DNA from: Alphaproteobacteria bacterium
Lineage (GTDB): Bacteria > Pseudomonadota > Alphaproteobacteria > RF32 > CAG-239
Assembly (NCBI GenBank): GCA_028706255.1
Contig: JAQWBS010000006.1
Location: 33,413 to 97,412 of the forward strand
Direction: 5' to 3'
Length of the DNA: 64,000 nucleotides
The number at the start of each line of letters is the position of its first letter. The stretch's first letter is position 1. Shown piece after piece: positions 7,342-16,281 of this stretch. Below the pieces are notes generated by a model. It saw only the letters and a list, made by a program, of their open reading frames with translations. It had not been told where the DNA came from and did not search any database. Made by a program: the position numbers and the translations under genes.

Positions 7342-8406
7342 TTAAAAATTATACGTTCCCGTATTGATAAATCTTTGGTCTTCTCGTGACATTCTGGTAT
7401 AGTCTAGCTCTCTGAGCATTGGATCTTCCAACATCAGTTTGCCAGTTTTTGCCTGCATATAAGGCTTATTTCCGCCTAACCCCCAGATTGCCTCATCTTT
7501 ATTATCAGGAACGCCATATTTTTGATTAATTTGTTTCCAAAAATCATAAATTTTGATATTTCTGATATAAATTGCTTTTTGCGTGTTGCCTTTGATGTCT
7601 GAAGCATCACTTGTATAAGAAATTTTATAAGATTTATTATTGGTAAAATTACTGGTAAATCTAATTGTGATGCTTTCTTTCGAATCAAATTTTGAATAAG
7701 AAACGGTTTCTAAATATTGATAATTGTCTTTTTTAGATTCCTGAACAACGCAACTTGCCAATTTTTCATAGCCCACGACACCTTTAGCACGGCAATCATC
7801 CTCTTTACGCCATTTGATGAAGTTTGGAATTTCAAATTTTTCACGGGTTTTACGATATCCTCTGCGAGAAAGCACGTCATCAATTTGTTTTGGGGTCATA
7901 CGCAACATTGCACCTGAAATGTCAAAAATAGAAGCATTTGAACGGCGGATGCTTTTCTTAGACTCTTCCAACATCCCCTTCAAACTAACCTTTTTAGGCG
8001 CAGACTCTTCAGAAGTTGCATCTGTTTCTAATGTGTTCTTAAGCGTTTTTCCTTCTTTGGCAGAAATAATTTCATTTCTAGCATTTTCTCTGACTTCGTC
8101 TAACCATGTTTCACGGTTTTGTTGCTCTTTCACGCCACTTTTTTCATCAATCATATCCGTTAAAGAAGTGTCTTTAGAAATTTTATTTTCTTCTGCGACT
8201 TCTTTTTTAACGTCCTTAACTTCATCTTCTTTCTTTTGCAGAACAGGTAAATTTTTCTGTTGAGTAACCTCTTCCAAATATGCCTTATCAATCTCATCCA
8301 TAGGAGTTTCGGCAGGCATTGTAATTACTTTAGCATTCTGTGCATTTGCTTCATTTATTAAACAAAAACTCAACACATAAATAACGGATAAAAAATTTTT
8401 CATCAT
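7342..8406 (-). CDS. Periplasmic protein of unknown function
   Basis: 354 aa. A signal peptide (about residues 1-22, ending ANAQ) is followed by a long charged, probably disordered, stretch (to about residue 150) and a C-terminal domain of about 200 residues with two cysteines (DDCRAKG, ASCVV) that could form a disulfide. A second Met follows directly, so the start could be 3 bp later. It is the first gene of the minus-strand series and 16 bp upstream of the ChpT-like gene. I do not recognise the family. Confidence 0.75.
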   Translation of the reverse strand: MMKNFLSVIYVLSFCLINEANAQNAKVITMPAETPMDEIDKAYLEEVTQQKNLPVLQKKEDEVKDVKKEVAEENKISKDTSLTDMIDEKSGVKEQQNRETWLDEVRENARNEIISAKEGKTLKNTLETDATSEESAPKKVSLKGMLEESKKSIRRSNASIFDISGAMLRMTPKQIDDVLSRRGYRKTREKFEIPNFIKWRKEDDCRAKGVVGYEKLASCVVQESKKDNYQYLETVSYSKFDSKESITIRFTSNFTNNKSYKISYTSDASDIKGNTQKAIYIRNIKIYDFWKQINQKYGVPDNKDEAIWGLGGNKPYMQAKTGKLMLEDPMLRELDYTRMSREDQRFINTGTYNF

Positions 8407-8562
8407 ATCTGTCTCAAAAAATTAAATTTCTGGGTTAATCTTACATATATTATGGGAATATATCAAACAAATATTAATTTTTTGAAAATTTATAACAATG
8501 ATATTTACTTTTGTACTGATTTTGTATAAATTCTATTGAAAATATATATAGAGAGAGAGAAA

Positions 8563-9918
8563 ATGTCAGAGAAAAAAATCAACATTATCGGCGCCGGACT
8601 TGCTGGTTCAGAAGCAGCTTGGCAACTTGCTCAAAGAGGCATTGAAGTGGTTTTATACGAAATGAAACCTGTTAAATTTTCACCAGCACACAAAAACCAA
8701 AATTTTGCAGAGCTTGTTTGTTCAAATTCTTTCCGCAGTGATGATGTTGAATATAGTGCCATTGGATTATTGCATCAAGAAATGCGTTTAGCAAATTCTC
8801 TCATTATGCAAGTGGCTGATGAAACAAGAGTTCCCGCTGGTGGAGCTTTGGCTGTTGACCGTGAAGCTTTTGCTCAGAAAATTACTGAAAAGTTGAAAGC
8901 CCACCCCCTCATTCAAGTTAAAAGTGAGGAAATCACTTCCTTGCCTGATGAATCAATGGGAAAAACAATAATTGCAACTGGTCCTTTAACAAGCGAAGCC
9001 TTAGCACAAGACATTTTAAAAAATATTGATGGAAATAGTTTATCTTTTTATGATGCCATTGCACCAGTTGTCTATAAGGAAAGCATCGACTTTACGAAAG
9101 CTTGGTATCAATCAAGATATGACAAAGGCGACAAATTTGACTATATCAACTGCCCTTTAAGTGAAGCAGAATATGCGGTTTTCATTACTGAACTTCTTAA
9201 ATCAGAAAAAGCGGAATTTCACGACTGGGAAAAGGCTGTTTATTTTGATGGTTGTTTGCCAATTGAAGTGATGGCAGAACGTGGTGAAAAGACGCTTCTC
9301 TTTGGTCCGATGAAACCTGTTGGTTTGACTAACCCTCATTCAGATAAAAAGCCATATGCTGTGGTGCAACTGCGTCAAGACAACAAAGCAGACACACTAA
9401 GAAATATTGTTGGATTTCAAACAAAAATGAAATATGGCGAACAAAAAAGAGTTTTAAGTTTAATCCCTGGGTTGGAAAATGCGGAATTTGCTAAATTCGG
9501 TGGCATTCATAAAAATACTTTCATTAAAAGCCCTGTCTTGCTTGACAAATCCCTCTCACTTAAAACCCTCCCTCATCTCAAATTTGCTGGGCAAATCACT
9601 GGTTGTGAAGGCTATATTGAAAGTGCCGCAATTGGCTTAGTTTGTGGTTATTTTGCTGCTTGTGAACTCTTAGAAAAAGACATTGCTTATCCACCAAGAG
9701 AAACTGCTTTTGGGTCAATGCTTGCTCATTTAACAGACGAAACCAATGCTGAAAACTATCAACCCATGAACATTAACTTCGGACTTTTTCCTGAAGTTAA
9801 TGCCACAAAAGAAGTGAATGGGCGACTCCGAAAAATTAAGGGAATTGAAAGAAAAAAGCTTTATACTGATAGAGCAATGGAACAGTGCCATCTCTGGATT
9901 GAGAAAATGAATGGCTAA
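8563..9918 (+). CDS. trmFO: Folate- and FAD-dependent tRNA (uracil-54-C5)-methyltransferase
   Basis: 451 aa, normal length. It makes ribothymidine at tRNA position 54 using methylene-tetrahydrofolate and FADH2. The FAD-binding motif GAGLAGSEAAW is at residues 10-20, followed by YEMKP and the CSNSFRSD segment typical of TrmFO; the GQITGCEGYIESAA motif near residue 350 holds a conserved Cys. The start was set at the ATG at 8563, preceded by GAGAGAGAGA, not at the upstream in-frame TTG. The stop overlaps the next gene by 8 bp. Confidence 0.95.
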   Translation: MSEKKINIIGAGLAGSEAAWQLAQRGIEVVLYEMKPVKFSPAHKNQNFAELVCSNSFRSDDVEYSAIGLLHQEMRLANSLIMQVADETRVPAGGALAVDREAFAQKITEKLKAHPLIQVKSEEITSLPDESMGKTIIATGPLTSEALAQDILKNIDGNSLSFYDAIAPVVYKESIDFTKAWYQSRYDKGDKFDYINCPLSEAEYAVFITELLKSEKAEFHDWEKAVYFDGCLPIEVMAERGEKTLLFGPMKPVGLTNPHSDKKPYAVVQLRQDNKADTLRNIVGFQTKMKYGEQKRVLSLIPGLENAEFAKFGGIHKNTFIKSPVLLDKSLSLKTLPHLKFAGQITGCEGYIESAAIGLVCGYFAACELLEKDIAYPPRETAFGSMLAHLTDETNAENYQPMNINFGLFPEVNATKEVNGRLRKIKGIERKKLYTDRAMEQCHLWIEKMNG

Positions 9919-10774
9919 AAAAGAATATAACATCAATATCTTCCCGCTCCACCCTTTTCTTATCAAAAGAAGATATCGAAAGGTGACTTGCTCATATTTC
10001 AAATTTATTACTTATGCCAAAAATATTGCTGATAATGCCAACATACAGAGTTATTCTCGGATGCAAGACCTTTGCGAAATGGAAGACCTTTTTTTCTATC
10101 AAAGAGAATGTAAAAGCGAAAGATTTGCTTATATGCTTGATTTGAGAAAAGAATTTGAAAAAGAACTCCTTGCACCTGCCCTTGTGGTTGATATCATCTC
10201 TGCTCTTAAAAAAGATGCCTCAGATTTTCGTTATGAAGTGAAGAGCCAACTGGTTGAATATTACAAAAACTATGCCGGCACAATGGGGCGATTTTTGCTT
10301 GCGAGCCACAATGAAAACCCTTCAACTTATATGCCAGCAGACGCGCTTTGTATCGCTTTTCAGATGTTGAATAATCTTATTCATATGAAAATGGACGGCA
10401 TCACAAAAAAAAGATTTTATATTTCACAAGATCTTATGGAACAATATCAAGTTGCTCCCAAAGACCTTTATTTTACAGTTATGTCAAAGAATACCAAGAA
10501 TCTCATAAAAGAAATTTTAAAAGAAATTAAAGGCTTGTTGCAAGACGCTAAGATTTTACCCTCAATTATTAAAAATAATCGTCTCAGAATCCAATTCTGC
10601 ACACTGCTTTCCCTTAGCCATATTCTTTATGATAAAATTGCAGGAAAAGATTTTCTAAAAAAGGACATTAAAATTTCAAAGTTCAACCACCTAAATGCTC
10701 TAATTACGGGTATTTTTGAAGGTACATTTACTTCTTATAAAGAATTAAGTGTTAAAAGATTGAAAAAGAAATGA
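9911..10774 (+). CDS. Squalene/phytoene-synthase-like protein (HpnC-like), degenerate active site
   Basis: 287 aa, about the length of HpnC. The trans-isoprenyl-diphosphate-synthase fold is suggested by the overall pattern, but the first Asp-rich motif (usually DDIAD) reads KNIAD at residues 37-41. The second (usually RD..ED..GR.YLP) reads IHMKMD followed by RFYIS, so key metal-binding aspartates are missing in both. It overlaps trmFO and lies 16 bp before a second family member, as hpnC and hpnD do in hopanoid clusters. It may be a non-catalytic partner or a decayed enzyme. Confidence 0.68.
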   Translation: MAKKEYNINIFPLHPFLIKRRYRKVTCSYFKFITYAKNIADNANIQSYSRMQDLCEMEDLFFYQRECKSERFAYMLDLRKEFEKELLAPALVVDIISALKKDASDFRYEVKSQLVEYYKNYAGTMGRFLLASHNENPSTYMPADALCIAFQMLNNLIHMKMDGITKKRFYISQDLMEQYQVAPKDLYFTVMSKNTKNLIKEILKEIKGLLQDAKILPSIIKNNRLRIQFCTLLSLSHILYDKIAGKDFLKKDIKISKFNHLNALITGIFEGTFTSYKELSVKRLKKK

Positions 10775-10790
10775 GGATACACGTAAGAAA

Positions 10791-11624
10791 ATGAACTACG
10801 ACTTAAAAAAGTTTGTCAAACAAAATGACAGCGAGCTTTTCTGGGGCATTCGTATGCTTCCCAAGGCTCAAAGAGAAGCTATCTATACGGTTTATGCTTT
10901 TCATTGTCATATTGAAAACATTGCCTATGATATAAGTCTTTCAACAAATGAAAAGCTTGAATTGATTAAGGCTTGGCGTGAAGAATTTGATAATATTTAC
11001 GAGAAAAAAGTTCCTCTGACCGATATTGGTCGTAAAATTTATAAAAATTGTATGAGATTTAAGCTCCCAAAAAGTGAATTTATTCGTTTTTTAAAAAGCA
11101 TTGAAGATGACATCAGAACCCCAATAACCGCTCCGAATTTAACAGAACTTAGTGCTTATTGCCGTGGTGTTGCTGGTGTTCCTTGTAACTTCTCGCTTAG
11201 AATTTTAGGTTGTGAAGATGAGCCGTTAATTGAAAAACTTTCTGACTCCATTTCAAGTTCTATCAAAATTACACATATTTTAAAAAATGTGAAAGATGAT
11301 GCAGAACTTAACCGCCTTTATATTCCTAAAGAACTACTTAACAAAGCGGAAATTTTCGAAACAAATCCCAATAAAGTTCTCACGGATAAAAATCTATCCA
11401 TTGCACGTCAGGAACTTGCTGGCATTGCGGAAAAGAGTTTCAACAAAACCTATGCTTTGGTGGAAGAACTGGATAATAAAGTTGCTAAGACTATTTTAGG
11501 TGTAACAAACTTAAACAAAAAATATTTTGACATTATGAATAAAAGAGGCTGGGAAATTATTTCTCCAAAACCAAAAATAAGCCCATTACAGATGTTTTCT
11601 CTTGCCTTTAGAGTTTTATTTTAA
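10791..11624 (+). CDS. Squalene/phytoene-synthase family protein (HpnD-like)
   Basis: 277 aa. The N-terminus SELFWGIRMLPK and the YAFHCHIENIA helix match the family pattern SFYWGMRLLP...YAFCREVDDIADD. The first Asp motif is altered to IENIAYD (residues 41-47), while the second keeps an acidic pair (ILKNVKDDAEL, about residue 163) and the LYIP segment. The fold is therefore well supported but activity is doubtful. The expected substrate for HpnD would be presqualene or farnesyl diphosphate. No squalene-hopene cyclase is nearby. Start at 10791 follows GAGGATACACGTAAGAAA. Confidence 0.78.
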   Translation: MNYDLKKFVKQNDSELFWGIRMLPKAQREAIYTVYAFHCHIENIAYDISLSTNEKLELIKAWREEFDNIYEKKVPLTDIGRKIYKNCMRFKLPKSEFIRFLKSIEDDIRTPITAPNLTELSAYCRGVAGVPCNFSLRILGCEDEPLIEKLSDSISSSIKITHILKNVKDDAELNRLYIPKELLNKAEIFETNPNKVLTDKNLSIARQELAGIAEKSFNKTYALVEELDNKVAKTILGVTNLNKKYFDIMNKRGWEIISPKPKISPLQMFSLAFRVLF

Positions 11625-11697
11625 TCTCTTTTAATTATATAGCTCTTTTTTATTCTCTCTTCTTTTATTCTGTCATATTCTGACTGGTTTTTTAAGT

Positions 11698-11949
11698 TGT
11701 CATATTCGGGCTTGACTCGAATATCCATAAGGTGGATTCCCAATCAAGTTGGGAATGACAAAAAACAAGGCAAGATTTCTCATTGACGTTGTCAATTTCG
11801 AAATGACATTTTTTTATTATATCTTATTTGTTCTCCTGCCATCTCGATTGGCTCTCTATCATCTCGACTGAGGGCTTTGCCCGAACGTAGAGATATTGCT
11901 ATTTGGATACATTCTTTGATTGGATTGCCACGCTTCGCTCGCAATGACA
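11698..11949 (-). repeat. Composite palindromic repeat mosaic, copy B (inverted)
   Basis: Gene-free region of 382 bp between the HpnD-like gene and the TPR gene. Read on the minus strand it has the same units in the same order as 2655-2959, including the GTCATTTCGAAATTGACA unit (11768-11808), the TTCCCAACTTGATTGGGAA unit (11731-11760) and the ATATTCG..CCCGAATA unit (11698-11725). Even the AT-rich linker between the second and third units (AGGAGAACAAATAAGATATA) is the same as in copy A. It may act as a transcript end for the convergent flanking genes. Confidence 0.85.
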
Positions 11950-12006
11950 ATGGAGGTGGAATGTTCTATTACCTCATGCTTCTCTCGCAATAACACATCT
12001 GCATTT

Positions 12007-13815
12007 TTATTCAACTGTTTCTAAAACCTCAGATTTTTCTTCAATAAAGTGCGCATCATAAGTTGGGATTTTTTTATCCAAAGTCATCCCTTCAATAATT
12101 TTCTGATTAACTGCTTTAACATCAACCTCTTCAATATCATCTTTCAAAACAAGAGCATGTTGCCACTGAAACTTTGCTTCATTCTTACGACCAACACGAT
12201 AATAAGCATCACCCAAATGTTCATTAATCAACGCATTTCCTGGTTCAAATTCACAAGCTTTTTCCATATATTTTGCGGCTTCGTCATATCTGCCAAGACG
12301 GTAAAATGCCCAGCCGAGGCTGTCAACAATATGCCCATCATTTGGCGCTTGCATATAGGCATCAACTACCATAGAAAAAGCTTCTTCAACATTTTTGCCA
12401 CGTTCAATCCAACTATACCCAAGATAGTTCAAAACAAGATAATGATTTTGACTAAGTTCAATGGCTTTTTTCAAGTTTTCTTCTGCTTCTTGCCAATTTC
12501 CATTTTGATCATATGCCACACCGAGAGCATAAAAAGCTGTCCAAGAATCATTATTAATTTCAGAAAGTGAATGAATTGCTTCGTTGTAATATTTGATTGC
12601 TTGCGGATAATCTTTCAACATTCTGTATGTGTCTGCCAACCCAAGTAACGCATTATAATCATTTGGATTATCACGCACTAAATCTTTCAAAATTTGAGCA
12701 GATTTTTGATATTCTTCATTCAACGTATAATTATTAGATTTCTTCAATTGAGCCGTATAATAGCTCAATGAATTTCTATCAATTTGCTCATAAACTGCAT
12801 TGGCTGAACCATACATCCCACGACCTTCTAAGATATCTGCCAACAAGAGCTTAGCTAAGTCGTAATTATTATTTGAATAAATCGAAAGACAGATAAAAAC
12901 ATGTGCCAAATCTATTCCTGCTGGTCCTTGACGCACAACAGTTGTAATGTTCAGCAGTGCCTCTGCAAGCCCTTGGTTAGCATTAGAGATGATTCTCTTA
13001 GTCTTTTCAGGGTTAGCATTTTTGACTTCCAGAGAAAGTCTTTTCAGCATATCCACAAGCTGTTTTTCATCGTAGTATTTTTCAACTAAAGCAATCGCCT
13101 TGTCTTTTTCGCCATTACGAATATAAAAATTAGTGATAATCTGCAAAGTCCTAAAAGACATTTCCAAACTTGTTTCATCAACAATGACTTCATAGTTCTT
13201 TTTTGCTGCTTCAACATCATCAAAATAATCATTAATCATTCCCGCATGGAAGTTATATAATGCCTTAAAGCTTTGGTCACGAGAAAGATTATCTAAACTT
13301 TTCAAAGCTTGCTCTTTATTGTTTTGCCCAACATATGCCCAAGAAATCAGCAATGGATTGATAAATTCTTCATAAACTTGCCCTTTGAGGTTATTCACAC
13401 TCAACACTGCTTCTTCATATTGATTTTTCTTCATTTCATCAACAGCAACAATGATATATGTGAAATTGTTATTATCCCCATTTTGAATGGATTTTTTTGC
13501 ATAATGAGCTGCTTCTGAGATCCTGCCTTCAGAAGCCAAAATAATATAAATTTTACTGACTAAATCTTTATTTTCAGGGGTTACTTCAAGATTTTTTTCA
13601 TAAAAATCTGCGGCGGTATTAAAATCGCGTCGCAAATGCGCCACCCGACCAGCAAGATATGCTCCATATTTGGGATTAACTTGCATTTGACGATTTTCAA
13701 CAGAGGTGCGTTCATCCCCCTCTTGTGTCTTTTTCATAAAAATATTAGAACACGAACTAAAAAAGATGATACTTATCAATATGAGTGAAAAATTTATAAT
13801 TTTGGTTCTAATCAT
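12007..13815 (-). CDS. TPR-repeat lipoprotein
   Basis: 602 aa. A lipoprotein signal peptide with the lipobox FSSC (about residue 20) is followed by at least a dozen tetratricopeptide-like repeats, clearest in the C-terminal half (for example ALGVAYDQNGNW, NYLGYSWIERG, SLGWAFYRLGRYDEAA). TPR arrays mediate protein-protein contacts; this architecture matches envelope TPR proteins common in alphaproteobacteria. I set the start at the ATG at 13815. An upstream in-frame TTG at 13821 has better spacing to AGGTG and cannot be excluded. Confidence 0.85.
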   Translation of the reverse strand: MIRTKIINFSLILISIIFFSSCSNIFMKKTQEGDERTSVENRQMQVNPKYGAYLAGRVAHLRRDFNTAADFYEKNLEVTPENKDLVSKIYIILASEGRISEAAHYAKKSIQNGDNNNFTYIIVAVDEMKKNQYEEAVLSVNNLKGQVYEEFINPLLISWAYVGQNNKEQALKSLDNLSRDQSFKALYNFHAGMINDYFDDVEAAKKNYEVIVDETSLEMSFRTLQIITNFYIRNGEKDKAIALVEKYYDEKQLVDMLKRLSLEVKNANPEKTKRIISNANQGLAEALLNITTVVRQGPAGIDLAHVFICLSIYSNNNYDLAKLLLADILEGRGMYGSANAVYEQIDRNSLSYYTAQLKKSNNYTLNEEYQKSAQILKDLVRDNPNDYNALLGLADTYRMLKDYPQAIKYYNEAIHSLSEINNDSWTAFYALGVAYDQNGNWQEAEENLKKAIELSQNHYLVLNYLGYSWIERGKNVEEAFSMVVDAYMQAPNDGHIVDSLGWAFYRLGRYDEAAKYMEKACEFEPGNALINEHLGDAYYRVGRKNEAKFQWQHALVLKDDIEEVDVKAVNQKIIEGMTLDKKIPTYDAHFIEEKSEVLETVE

Positions 13816-13969
13816 CGTCAAAAAACACCTAATTTTCTAAAATTCAACAAAGTTTTTTCATTCTATACTCTGTTTTTAATTCTAACAACTATAAAATTAG
13901 ATAATATCAACATTGTGTAAACAAATGATTATTCTTGCAAAAAAATGGATTTAGTTTAGCTTATTGCTT

Positions 13970-14740
13970 ATGACAGAAAATAGAATGACATTAGAGCAAA
14001 CGATTGAGTGGTTGAGCGATGCTGGCGTTGATGAAACGCTTGGTGACGAGGCTTTTGCTTGGGAAGAAATTATCACAACCACCCCTGCTCCTCGTATGGA
14101 AGCTTCTCGAGTTTCCACCTCTTATCTTCCTCAAGCAACCATGGAAGCTTGCCAAAAAGCACGACTGCTTTGCCAAGAGGCAACAAATTTGGCAGAACTC
14201 AAAGAAAAAATTATGAATTTTGAGGGATGTTCAATTAAACAAACTGCATCCACCACTGTCTTCGGTGAAGGCAAGCAAAATCCAAAAATTATGCTCATTA
14301 CAGAAGCGCCAGCCTCTGACGAAGACCGTTATGGCAAACCTTTTGCTGGGAAAAACGCCCTTCTCATTGATAAAATGCTTCAAGCGATTGAGATTGAAAG
14401 AGACGATTGCTATTTTGCGACCATTCTCCCTTGGCGTCCCCCAGGAAACAGAACTCCAACTGAGAGTGAAATTTCCATTTGCTTACACTTCATCAAAAAA
14501 CAAATTGAGCTTGTTTCTCCTCAAATAATCTTTTTTCTGGGAGGAAGCACAGCGAATCATCTTTTAGAAATGAGCGAACCAATTTCTAAAATCAGAGGAA
14601 AATGGTTCGACTATAAAGTTTCTAAAAACCAAACAATTGAAGCTCTCACAAGTTTTAATCCTGAATATATTTTGAAAAATCCCGAGCAAAAAGCCAAAAT
14701 TTGGCACGACTTATTGAGAATTCGGAAGAAAATCTTGTAA
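13970..14740 (+). CDS. Type-4 uracil-DNA glycosylase family protein
   Basis: 256 aa, with an N-terminal extension of ~75 residues as in alphaproteobacterial members. Family motifs visible: GCSIKQTA, VFGEG, TEAPASDEDR.GKPFAG (about residue 110), ILPWRPPGNRTPT and a C-terminal LTSFNPEYIL (about residue 228). Known members remove uracil from DNA. Two substitutions are notable: motif 1 begins TEAPA not GEAPG, and the C-terminal motif has Asn where the family has His (HPAYLL). The ATG at 13970 is preferred to a TTG at 13964; no good Shine-Dalgarno sequence is visible. Confidence 0.85.
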   Translation: MTENRMTLEQTIEWLSDAGVDETLGDEAFAWEEIITTTPAPRMEASRVSTSYLPQATMEACQKARLLCQEATNLAELKEKIMNFEGCSIKQTASTTVFGEGKQNPKIMLITEAPASDEDRYGKPFAGKNALLIDKMLQAIEIERDDCYFATILPWRPPGNRTPTESEISICLHFIKKQIELVSPQIIFFLGGSTANHLLEMSEPISKIRGKWFDYKVSKNQTIEALTSFNPEYILKNPEQKAKIWHDLLRIRKKIL

Positions 14741-14771
14741 TTTTTGATAAAAATTATCTTTTTATTCACTT

Positions 14772-14800
14772 TTTACAAATATTATTATATAAGATATATA
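14772..14800 (+). promoter_or_regulatory. Candidate sigma70-type promoter
   Basis: TTTACA (14772-14777), a 17-bp spacer and TATATA (14795-14800), about 48 bp upstream of the start of the periplasmic protein gene at 14848. AT-rich surroundings make chance matches common. Confidence 0.4.
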
Positions 14801-14847
14801 TCCACCGTATAAGGGTGTTTGTTTAATTTTATTAGTGGGACAGAAAA

Positions 14848-15537
14848 ATGAGCAATAAAAAATTATTTCTAAACGTTTTAGGTTTAGCCCTCGCAACAAC
14901 AATCAGCAGTGCAAACGCACAACAAGCAGAATCTTCAGCTGCGATTAATGATGAAGCTATTTTGTTCAAAATTCAAGATATTAACCCTGTTAAAAACAGT
15001 GACGGTGTCATTACCTCTTGCGATTTTTTAGCTGTTTTCTTTAACCGCACACCAAACACTCTCAACGGGGCTTCTCTTGAACTTTCATGGCAAGATAAAA
15101 GCATTGATGAGCTTGAAAATTTTGACAAAAAAAATACTAACAAATCAAGAAATACACGAAGCATAGCTCCCAAGATTTCGGCATCTATTGAACTTTCAAG
15201 TATCAAAAGTTTAAAACAAGTTGCTGTCCGTAGCAGATTACAATCTGAAAACTGTTTTGTTTTAATGGAAGAAGTTTCTGTTCAATCAAGATCATGCACA
15301 ATGGAAATGGTTTCATCTTCTGGTGGAAAAGCAACAAAACAATGTGGCAAAATGTTCCTTTATGTTGCTCCAACAGATGTTGCATATTATCAGGAATTCT
15401 CTTCTGAATCTCCTGCTGAAGAAGCTAAGAAAGCTTTGAATGCCAGAGAAAAAGTTAGAGAAGAAATTAATGCTTCCTATAATGAAACTGTTAGTGAATT
15501 CACAAAGGCTTCAAAATTAATTTCAGAAATTAAATAA
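14848..15537 (+). CDS. Periplasmic protein of unknown function (paralogue of next gene)
   Basis: 229 aa. A signal peptide (cleavage near ANA-QQ, residue 24) leads a beta-rich domain with spaced cysteines (TSCDFLAVF, ENCFVLM, SRSCTM, KQCGKM) and a charged helical C-terminus. The layout, a CDF-type strand, then an N.RTPNTLNG.SLELSW strand, then two Cys-containing strands, recurs in the next gene, so I regard them as diverged tandem paralogues. The ribosome-binding site is GGGACAG. It probably forms an operon with the following gene and the lytic transglycosylase. The function is unknown. Confidence 0.75.
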   Translation: MSNKKLFLNVLGLALATTISSANAQQAESSAAINDEAILFKIQDINPVKNSDGVITSCDFLAVFFNRTPNTLNGASLELSWQDKSIDELENFDKKNTNKSRNTRSIAPKISASIELSSIKSLKQVAVRSRLQSENCFVLMEEVSVQSRSCTMEMVSSSGGKATKQCGKMFLYVAPTDVAYYQEFSSESPAEEAKKALNAREKVREEINASYNETVSEFTKASKLISEIK

Positions 15538-15562
15538 GTCTTTTATAAGCTTGGAGCAAAAA

Positions 15563-16273
15563 ATGAAAAGATTGAAAACTTCTTTTTTCTGTTTGTCTTT
15601 TTCCTTGGCAACATTTATTTGTGCTCAGGCTAAAGCTCAAGTTTTTGAAGGACAAGAAGTTGCAACTTCTCAAGAGAAAGCAACAACAAGCTCAACAGCA
15701 AATTGGTTTCAAAATCCAAGAAATAAAGCAGCTGTTCAAGCCCCACAAGCAGCTGCACCTGTGGCTCAAAAAAATATTAAAGAAAAAGTAGAAGTCAAAG
15801 ACCCTAAAAATTGGCAAGCACTTGAAGAACAAGCGGCAAAACCAAAGCTTCCACAAATTGATCGCCCAACCCTAGATGGCGTTGAAAGAGGTCGTGTGAG
15901 CATGGTTCCTGTTGTTACTTCACAAAAGGGCAAACCTGTGGATGATAGTTTCATCTTTGTTTATTACTCAAATTTCAACATTCGCACGACGATGTCCGGT
16001 TCTGTGGCGTGTGATGTAAGATTTATTGTTCTCTCAACCCTTGACCGCCGCATTAATAGTTTAAGCTTCAGATTAAAATGGCCAAAAATGGATACAGCTC
16101 TCAATTATGAGGGCATTACTCCAAATACTGAAACCTATTATGACTACACACTTCTTGGTGAAGGTTGTTATTCAATGGATAGCACCCCAAACATCATCGT
16201 TAACCGTTGCCGTGTTAAGAATATGACTTCTCAAGAATGTGCTAGCAAAATCAAATGGCTAAGGAAGAGTTAA
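15563..16273 (+). CDS. Periplasmic protein of unknown function (paralogue of previous gene)
   Basis: 236 aa from the ATG at 15563, which is 6 bp after a GGAG; an upstream in-frame TTG is less likely. Signal peptide to about residue 26 (AKA-QVF), then a low-complexity linker rich in Ala, Gln, Pro and Lys to about residue 90, then a domain with VACDVRFIVL, LSFRLKWP and cysteines in GEGCYSM, NRCRV and QECAS, similar in order to the previous protein. The end overlaps the lytic transglycosylase reading frame. Possibly a periplasmic scaffold or a partner of the transglycosylase. Confidence 0.75.
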   Translation: MKRLKTSFFCLSFSLATFICAQAKAQVFEGQEVATSQEKATTSSTANWFQNPRNKAAVQAPQAAAPVAQKNIKEKVEVKDPKNWQALEEQAAKPKLPQIDRPTLDGVERGRVSMVPVVTSQKGKPVDDSFIFVYYSNFNIRTTMSGSVACDVRFIVLSTLDRRINSLSFRLKWPKMDTALNYEGITPNTETYYDYTLLGEGCYSMDSTPNIIVNRCRVKNMTSQECASKIKWLRKS

Positions 16274-16281
16274 GCCCCTTG

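Noticed and set aside
14746..14765. Weak hairpin after the uracil-DNA glycosylase gene
   Set aside because: The stem is only 5 bp of AT pairs, too weak to call a terminator.
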